Below, one piece after another: positions 57,830-64,000 of a stretch of DNA of 64,000 nt (position 1 is the stretch's first letter; each line of letters begins with the position of its first letter). The translations under genes and the position numbers were made by a program. Source of the DNA: Pomphorhynchus laevis (taxonomy: Eukaryota; Acanthocephala; Palaeacanthocephala; Echinorhynchida; Pomphorhynchidae). The notes under the pieces were generated by a model that worked only from the letters and a program-made list of their open reading frames with translations, made no database searches and was not told the origin of the DNA. The stretch lies in contig WNNJ02000543.1 in the NCBI GenBank assembly GCA_012934845.2, positions 62,001 to 126,000 of the forward strand. The letters run 5' to 3'.

Positions 57830-58060
57830 AGTCATAATTTTTAACGTTGCTTTTTCGGTGTCGCCACCTAGTTTAGTTGACTCAGACTAAACTTACAACG
57901 GGCCATCCAGCAGCATCTGACAGGGGGCTGCCCTGCTTAAGGCGGTTGCAGGCTGGAACAAGATCTATATAGATCTACCACATTCACTCGACGAACTAAG
58001 CGACCTGGCTATTGGCCATTACCTCGTCTCTCAAACGTGATCACGTAAAGCAGTTTACAT
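57830..58060 (-). other. GC-rich leader upstream of the Naiad endonuclease
   Basis: About 200 bp of near-50% GC DNA upstream of the endonuclease start. In element sense, 57900-57844 can fold as a closed three-way structure: CGTTG with CAACG closing, GTTTAG with CTAAAC, and GGTG-GCGA-CACC followed by GAAA. A second palindrome AGATCTATATAGATCT lies at 57962-57977. Whether this is element leader or flanking DNA is not decidable from one copy. Confidence 0.4.
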
Positions 58061-58618
58061 TTTTAAGTGTATACACCTTGTGATGCAAACTTCTCCCTTT
58101 TTAAATTAAATAAACTAATTTTGTAATATTTATAAAATTTAAATAATTTTCATTGAATTAATTAAAGTACATATCCGAAAAAAGACAATAGATGCCGCAT
58201 TTTAAATTTGATAGTTTGAGTAACCTGATAATTTGTTAATAACATAATAATTTGAGTAACCTGATATTTTGTTGAAAATCTAAACTAATGATTTAGTACA
58301 GTATCGTATCATTTATTTGAATGCAATTTTTAACTTATTATAAGTGGCAAATCGTGTTTAAATCTAATTTAATAAGCCGTTTATCGAACAAAGATAATTG
58401 TCTTCGCAAACTGTTCTAGAAATTGGTGGCAGTAGAATGACAACATTTGATAGCAAAAATCCTTTTTACTCTCAAGCGTTTTTCAAATATCATATAATAC
58501 GTCGATTTCATTTTTACATCTTATTACATAAAAATTATACTGTAAAATATAATATTTTTATCTGAACACTTCACTAATTTCATTTCTCTAAAATATTTAT
58601 ATTTAAAGGGTATCTTAG
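58061..58618. other. AT-rich stretch, no gene recognised
   Basis: No exon or element motif was found before the exon starting at 58619. Confidence 0.4.
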
Positions 58619-58770
58619 TTTTAAGTAGAATGGTAAGCCTAACAGAACCGCTAATTTCCATCCTTAAATTCAATAGAAGCGTTTTTATGAAAACACCGAG
58701 CTTAGATGGAACTCTGATGGTTGATAACATTGTAATGAATGGTATTAATACTATTGTTGCAGATACGCAG
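58619..58770 (+). CDS. Single host exon, function unknown
   Basis: Lies between GGGTATCTTAG and GTAACT. Reads RMVSLTEPLISILKFNRSVF, then MKTPSLDGTLMVDNIVMNG and INTIVADTQ, ending on a codon boundary. The amino-acid mix is coding-like and the antisense open frame over the same bases is a shadow. The intron after it contains a Naiad terminus (58800-58890). It may belong with the exon at 62101, but phase and distance cannot prove it. The family is not recognised. Confidence 0.45.
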
Positions 58771-58799
58771 GTAACTTTTTTAATCTACAAATTTTACTT

Positions 58800-58890
58800 A
58801 ATCATATAAATTTTGATTTAGAATTATTATTATGTTTTGTTTATTTTATAATTATATTAAATACATAGACTCAGTTAGCAGATTTGATTA
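58800..58890 (+). repeat. Naiad 3' terminus only (intronic)
   Basis: AATTTTGATTTAGAATTATT through TACATAGACTCAGTTAGCAG: the last ~90 bases of the tail without the rest. It lies 30 bp after a splice donor. Confidence 0.7.
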
Positions 58891-59457
58891 TTGAAAATAT
58901 ATATTAGTTATCACAAGATATGAATACAATTATTTAAGAATATCTGAAATAAATAATTTGAATAAATTTAGAGAAGTGATACAAATATTATTTCAGTTAT
59001 AGACATTTAAAATAGATAATAGTTCTTACTACATACAAAACTCACAATTTAAAAATATGTAAAATAAATAATTTAAATAATAAATTTTAAATTTCATTAT
59101 ACTATGGATTATTATAAAATACTAATTATAGAATCAGAACTGTTTCAATTATCTTAATTATAATATAAATGTAAATACAAAATAAATATTATAATTATTT
59201 AATTATGAAATATAAATTGTATGAAATCATTATAATTATATCATCTTTAAAAATAAAGACCAATGAAATCTAAAGATATAATAAGTTAATAACGAAATAT
59301 TTATAACGAAATTTTAATAACGAAATTTTTAAAATATAATAAGTTATATTTGCTAGGAATGCTTTCTAAAGTGTTAATGATATTTATTCAATTTAATAAT
59401 TACAAACACGTAAATAAATTCAAAATATAAATACAATTAATATTTATTAAATACAGA

Positions 59458-60360
59458 TCACAAAAGTGCGTCAACAAAAACAGGACAGTGATCAGATATG
59501 AATATGTCTGAATCTTTGCAGCATGAAACCATCTCATTTCGTAGAACTCCTGATTTCAAAACGTGGATACTTAAATGAGTCAATATGTTATCCAATACAG
59601 CACTTCCGTTCTTGTTCTTTTTACTAATGTTTGTAAATGTAATGATGTTATTCTTAAAGAAATTCCATGTAATTTCTTGAAAGCAATCATCACCCGCATT
59701 ACAATTAAAGTCGCCAAGAATACAAATACTTTCCAACTTAAAGCAAGATTTAGTAGCTTCTATAATTAATGGCAATAGCTTAACTTCAGAAATATTTCTT
59801 TCATTTGAATTTGCATTCTGCCAGCTTCGTGCTTTCAAATGAACATTTACAAGTACCAACTGTTTGTCGTTATAAAGCTGCAAAACAGCTATCATGGGAT
59901 CCCGAGTAAATGAACTGTCCCGTAGTAAATCGTGTTGAATATTCTTTACAATAGATGACTTGTAAATTACGCCTAGTCGTTCAACCATTTGATGCATCCG
60001 TCCGGATATCTTCGAAACTTCAAATTTCCAAACCGGATCGTAAACATTTAGAGCATCCACAATTATCTGTAAAGCCTTGTCGTCACCAAGCTCTTGAAAG
60101 GCCATTATCGAACAGCAGCTTTCATTGAAAATACGTACAATTTTATCAAGATTATCTGCTTCTGCAAGTTTATTCACAGTTAGCTTTTGCACATTCCAAG
60201 AACATATTCTTATTATAGAAGTTGTAGGTTGAGTTCTTACCTTGTGAACTTGTGGTTGAACATTGTAAGAAAAATCTGAGCATCTGAGAAACTCCTGTAT
60301 GCAGTCTTCCTTTATTTTATATCGTCTAGTATTTTTTACACAGGATATAATTTTTCCCAT
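59458..60360 (-). CDS. EEPD1-like endonuclease/exonuclease/phosphatase-family protein
   Basis: Intact 300-codon ORF, no introns. The DNase I/EEP superfamily fold is shown by IIRICSWNVQKL (about residues 50-61), IMAFQELGDDKAL (catalytic Glu, about 85-97), LVLVNVHLKARSW (about 168-180), ICILGDFNCNAGD (Asp and Asn, about 212-224), FTNISKKNKNGSAVLDNIL (about 240-258) and SDHCPVFVDAL at the end (SDH, catalytic Asp and His). FTNIS-K-N--GS--LDNI with SDHCPV is the wording of EEPD1-type proteins. The protein begins MGKIISC, with Gly2 and Cys7, as in the MG....C start of human EEPD1, which suggests N-terminal lipid attachment. It lacks the helix-hairpin-helix region of EEPD1. Family nucleases act on DNA ends; the substrate here is unknown. 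It lies opposite a plus-strand gene. This is the best-supported host gene in the window. Confidence 0.8.
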   Translation of the reverse strand: MGKIISCVKNTRRYKIKEDCIQEFLRCSDFSYNVQPQVHKVRTQPTTSIIRICSWNVQKLTVNKLAEADNLDKIVRIFNESCCSIMAFQELGDDKALQIIVDALNVYDPVWKFEVSKISGRMHQMVERLGVIYKSSIVKNIQHDLLRDSSFTRDPMIAVLQLYNDKQLVLVNVHLKARSWQNANSNERNISEVKLLPLIIEATKSCFKLESICILGDFNCNAGDDCFQEITWNFFKNNIITFTNISKKNKNGSAVLDNILTHLSIHVLKSGVLRNEMVSCCKDSDIFISDHCPVFVDALL

Positions 60361-62100
60361 TTTTTGACAAATTTGGTAACTTTTCTGTGATGAAAATTTT
60401 TGTTCAGTTTTGTTTGTACATATAAATCACTGACGACCAATTAATTTTATTGTCAATCGATTGCAATGCAGTCTTATTGTTTTGTGCTGCTACGTTAAAG
60501 AACTCATTGTTTAACACATTTTCCTAAAATTGATTAGTCAATGGAAGATTGACTAATTTCAAGTTAAATTTATACTGTCCATCGTCTAGTCATGAGTTTT
60601 CATGAGTTGTTGACTTATGAATGCAGATCACACATTTTTGAAGCTAATCGCTTGAAGCACTGAACATAGTAGACAATGGAATGAGATAATGATAATAGCG
60701 AATTCTGGCAAGTTCAAACTAATGTGTAAAATTTTGTAAGTGTAAATATCATTGCTCGCAAAATTAAATAATAAATAATAACAATTTATCATTAGATTTA
60801 GCCTTTGCTAAATCTAATGCATTTGCTAAATCTAAATCAACTCGCTATAAGAAAAAATAGCGAGTTGTCACTAAATATTTTGTACATTGAACTTGCTAAA
60901 TATTACAAATGTATAGTTTATAGTCACACCAATGTTTAAGTTGGTTGGTGATAACAAAAATAAGGGATCATGTCATTTTTAAATACCTTTTTTAAATATT
61001 AGCAAAAATGTATCAAAAATGTATCAAAAATATTTAAAAACTTTTCAGATTTTTCAGTTTTAAAATTAAAGAATGAATTCTGCTGAAATAAATTAATATT
61101 TCGTCTTATAAATTGTCCTATAAATCGAATTCATCAATTATTTATTTACAGAAATTTTCGAATAAAAAGAAATCTTCATTGCACATTCAACAAATTCTTT
61201 CCTACTTACTATACAATTCTAAATTTTTATCAAGTTAAGATTTTGACAATTTACCTAATTAATGAATTTATTATTAATTAATAAAATTAATAAATAATAA
61301 ATGAATTTATAAATTAATTAATCAATTTACTAATGTTTTATTAATTAATGAATCGTTACTTGTTACAAGGTATAGCATATTATTAAGCTTTTAATTAATT
61401 ATAATTAAATATTTAAGATAATGGCATAACGGTATCGATATTTCACATTTTTTGTGAAGATTAAAAAAATCAAGTTTTGAAATATCTATGGAATTCGCAA
61501 TGGAAATCATATTTCGGTAAAAATTAAATGAAAACCAAATTTTGCCATTAATAGTGTTGTTTAATGTCTTTGACTTAAGGATGACCATGATCGTGAATAC
61601 CATTTGTGTTATTCACTGGAAATTTGCAAAATTAATTACATAAGCTCTGTGTTATATTTTCTTATTACACAGTATTGAAATATTTATATTGTTTATATTA
61701 ACAAATCCGAACAATATAATTTTGTTCCTCATTTAACTTTTGTATAAAAATTTAAATTTGTTTTGTACAAAGTTATTGCACATTTTTTCAGGAATAATAA
61801 TTATACGATCCCAATGATTCAATCATAATATAATATTACTCCATAGTGGCTTGTTTTTGTTCTTTTCAAAGGATATAACGTTACTAAATAAAAACTTACT
61901 CTTAAGACATTTACAGATATCCGAATAGTATTTATTTATAAATATTATCGTATAGTCATTACAAATAATATCAAAAAATATGTGTAAGCGACGAATATAT
62001 ACCATTAAGCACTGCTACTTTAAAATTAAAGTTGTTTTATTGACGCACTACTTTTCATACGCAACATCTAAACATTGGTTCATGAATTTTATTTTTTAAG
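60361..62100. other. AT-rich stretch with hairpins, no gene recognised
   Basis: Two consecutive hairpins: ATTAGATTTAGC 60791-60802 with 60807-60818, and AACTCGCTAT 60839-60848 with 60857-60866. Minus-strand open frames at 61391 and 61823 have no splice borders or motif I can defend. Confidence 0.4.
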
Positions 62101-62289
62101 ATAAATCTTTCAACAGACCAAATTAATGTACGCTTATCAAAAGATGAAATATGGATTAAGGGAATAGTGGAAAACATAGAAGTCAATGATAATGTTAAGT
62201 TAAGATTATGGTCTACGAAGAAGACTGAAAGAGATAGAAATAAAATTATTAAGCAAATGCAAATCACGGATAAAGTCCAGAGTTCACGG
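62101..62289 (+). CDS. Single host exon, possible Tudor-like strand pattern
   Basis: Lies between ATTTTTTAAG and GTATTG, exactly 63 codons, phase 0 on both sides. Reads INLSTDQINVRLSKDEIWIK, then GIVENIEVNDNVKLRLWSTK and KTERDRNKIIKQMQITDKVQ. The alternation WIKGIVENIEVNDNVKLRLW resembles the beta strands of Tudor or similar small barrels, but this is only a resemblance. No neighbour exon could be joined with certainty; the exon at 58619 is on the same strand. Confidence 0.45.
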
Positions 62290-62414
62290 GTATTGCTTTA
62301 ATTTTTGAAGTTTGAAGCCATTAACAAATATTGCTGAGAAGTTTTTTGTTAATAAATGTAAGCAATGTATTGATGATTAGAAAATGTTGATTTTTTTATC
62401 GTAGACGATATTAC

Positions 62415-62860
62415 ACAAATCAAATCAGCTATTGAGTCTACGTGTTTAGTATAATTTTCCACTAATCATTTTAAATTTATTTTTAATACTACAGTGTTGA
62501 TTTATATATTTTAATATTTTCTGTTTGATTTTATTCTTATAGTAACTTCGTTTTAAATTGCATTTATTAAATTATTTAAATGAATTTAAATAACTCAATA
62601 TCGTTACATATTGTTAAAATTCTTAAAATTTCATAATTTAATGTATTATTTTTATATTAAATGGTATGCATGAATGCTCATGCAAAAATATGTTTCTTGA
62701 AAATTTAAATATGTCATCTTTACGATATAAATAAAAAGTAGTTTTAATCGATGTTAATTTAATGCTCATATCAAGATATACACCTTCTTTATCATTAATA
62801 TTGGTTTTGTTAGGAAAGAGGCTACCTGGATAAATTTGTTCGGTTATTGTTCGATTTTAT
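62415..62860 (-). repeat. Naiad RT fragment joined directly to the terminus
   Basis: The terminus AATCAGCTATTGAGTCTACG (62422) is followed at once by the end of the RT, so the whole ~350-bp regulatory tail is missing in this copy. RT words up to the region after YIDD (SILPKNSH-like, frame-broken) are present. It ends at 62860 in unrelated sequence. Confidence 0.7.
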
Positions 62861-62919
62861 GCTGCCAGAAAGAGTTGCATTTGGTACGTAGTAGGTTGAG
62901 ATAAGACCGGCCAATATCA

Positions 62920-63890
62920 AATCAAATCAGCTAACTGAGTCTACTTATTTAATATAATTATAAAATAAACAAAACATAATAATGCTAAATCAAAATTTAA
63001 TAATTAAATAATAAAATTAATAATTGTTTTCAGATTTTCTATAATTTAAATCAAGTTAAAATATAAAATTAAAATTTAAAATAAACGTCATTTTTATGAA
63101 TTGACTAATAAATAACAGACGTTGTATCAGAATAAGAATTAGAGGTCATCAGGAGGAACTGCTATGCTATCAGGTTTCGACCCCTAACTCCTCTACCCAA
63201 TATAGCAGTGGGGTCAAATACATGCTAATAATGTTCATATAAGAGTTTAAAAGTTTAAATTTATAATTTATTCTTTATATTATTGTGTTGATTTATATAT
63301 TTTACTATTTTATGCTTGATGTTATTTTTATAATAACCTAGTTTAAAATATGTATCTATTAAATTATTTAAATGATTTTGAAGAAAGCCAATATCACTTA
63401 CATATTGTTGCAATTCTTAAAATTTCATTATTTAATGTATTATATTTTATATTATATGGTATGCATGAATGCTCATGCAAAAATATGTTTCTTGTAAATT
63501 TAAATAAATTAATAGTAGTTTTAGTTAATGTTAATTTAATGTTCATATCTAGATATACACCTTCTTTATCATTAATATTGGTTTTGTTAAGAATAAAGCT
63601 TTTTGGATAAATTTGTTCACTAATTGAATAAAAATTATTAGAATTAAATACGCATATATCATCAATGAATCGAAGCATATATTTCATATATTTATATAAT
63701 TTAGATTTATTTTTTAAACAGTTATGAACAAATTCATATTCTATAAAGCTTAAAAATAAGTTAGCTTATAATTGGGCCACTATTACCTTCCATTGGAATA
63801 CCTTTTACTTGTCTAAATATAGATGTCCCTACTTTTAACTAATTTTGATTTATTTAAATCCCTAAATATTTTCAAAAATCAAAATTATTT
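62920..63890 (-). mobile_element. Naiad PLE copy with covarying pseudoknot stem
   Basis: Terminus at 62925-62944, tail to 63235, RT end and core open from 63687 to 63394 (FIDDICVFNSNNFYSISEQIY), with traces to motif B at 63790. The catalytic box reads FIDD. In element sense the outer stem is GACCCC (63215-63210) with GGGGTC (63184-63179), against GGCCCC/GGGGCC in most copies. The copy is 5'-truncated and internally deleted. Confidence 0.8.
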
Positions 63891-63904
63891 AGAATTTATA
63901 ATTT

Positions 63905-64000
63905 ATAATTGCCTTTTTTCTTGCATGAAAAAAAGGCAATTTTTATGAATCGACTGATAAATAATATACGATGAATTCGAATAAGGATTAGAGTTCATCA
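63905..64000 (-). repeat. Hairpin and the start of another Naiad tail
   Basis: AATTGCCTTTTTTC and GAAAAAAAGGCAATT (63907-63942) form a hairpin. From 63943 the minus-strand tail words (GAATCGACTGATAAATAATA, GGATTAGAGTTCATCA) begin again and run off the window. Confidence 0.6.

Larger units (their letters stand above)
51375..57830 (-). mobile_element. Longest Naiad PLE copy, with N-terminal endonuclease, interrupted by a LINE
   Basis: In minus-strand order: GIY-YIG endonuclease (57819-57176), linker, RT N-terminus (56990-56695; KIRYKLLPPLGRKICNYN), then foreign DNA (56690-52745), RT middle (52740-51890; KASNNFVFICKM, WNPKLHKN), a motif-B trace (GVPM near 51815), and a damaged tail (51620-51375) ending at CATCTAACTGAGTCTACG. 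The domain order endonuclease-RT is the permuted one described for Naiad/Chlamys PLEs. A short inverted piece of RT coding sequence lies at 51640-51700. Broken in several places; valuable as the only copy here with an endonuclease. Confidence 0.75.

Noticed and set aside
58524-58730. Minus-strand ORF of 68 codons
   Set aside because: Shadow of the plus-strand exon 58619-58770, which has splice borders.
62055-62267. Minus-strand ORF of 70 codons
   Set aside because: Shadow of the plus-strand exon 62101-62289.

Overview
The window is AT-rich animal DNA (roughly three quarters A+T) from an invertebrate. The coding exons have canonical GT/AG borders and several introns of only about 45-65 bp. 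Most of the annotatable sequence is retroelement debris, and the lineage cannot be pinned down further from sequence alone. The dominant family is a Penelope-like element (PLE) of the Naiad type: an N-terminal GIY-YIG endonuclease, a linker, then a telomerase-related reverse transcriptase with GVPMGGNSSP and YIDD motifs, followed by a conserved ~400-bp 3' tail. About 15-18 copies or pieces are present on both strands, often as tandem or mirrored tails. The longest lies at 51.4-57.8 kb (minus), interrupted by another LINE. The others are at 9.5-12.0, 15.4-17.0, 26.4-27.2, 31.2-32.7, 35.8-38.0, 41.4-42.7, 45.6-46.6 and 62.4-64.0 kb.

Other mobile DNA: a truncated Ty3/gypsy fossil (0.43-1.82 kb, minus) next to a LINE scrap; LINEs whose C-terminal domain looks like a restriction-like endonuclease, in two lineages (long copies at 23.3-26.4 kb minus and 53.8-56.6 kb plus; scraps at 0, 7.8-8.5, 12.2, 13.0, 14.1, 27.6, 33.2, 34.6 and 43.0 kb); an apurinic-endonuclease-type LINE at 14.2-18.0 kb split by a Naiad copy; and a nearly complete two-ORF LINE at 46.75-50.64 kb with a 12-bp target duplication. 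A 1.4-kb retroposon-like insert at 4.9-6.3 kb has a 13-bp target duplication and an acidic, internally duplicated ORF. A 688-bp element with 141-bp terminal inverted repeats sits at 20.1-20.8 kb, and a recent 389-bp tandem triplication at 52.7-53.8 kb.

Host genes sit between these. A six-exon gene fragment on the plus strand (33.8-35.6 kb) has reading phase agreeing at all five junctions. A second gene fragment (39.7-44.4 kb, plus) has three exons, a long intron full of Naiad tails, and a mirrored pair of Naiad tails flanking its 3' half. There is an intact intronless EEPD1-like endonuclease/phosphatase-family gene (59.5-60.4 kb, minus) lying between single exons on the other strand (58.6 and 62.1 kb). 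A likely minus-strand exon at 46.7/50.7 kb has been split by the two-ORF LINE.

The most unusual signals are: (i) a conserved interleaved pseudoknot in the Naiad 3' tail, with one copy carrying a compensatory base-pair change, in a PLE clade reported to lack canonical hammerhead ribozymes; (ii) many near-perfect inverted duplications with tiny loops throughout the window, pointing to a snap-back or template-switch process; and (iii) a non-autonomous element whose ends resemble those of the two-ORF LINE.
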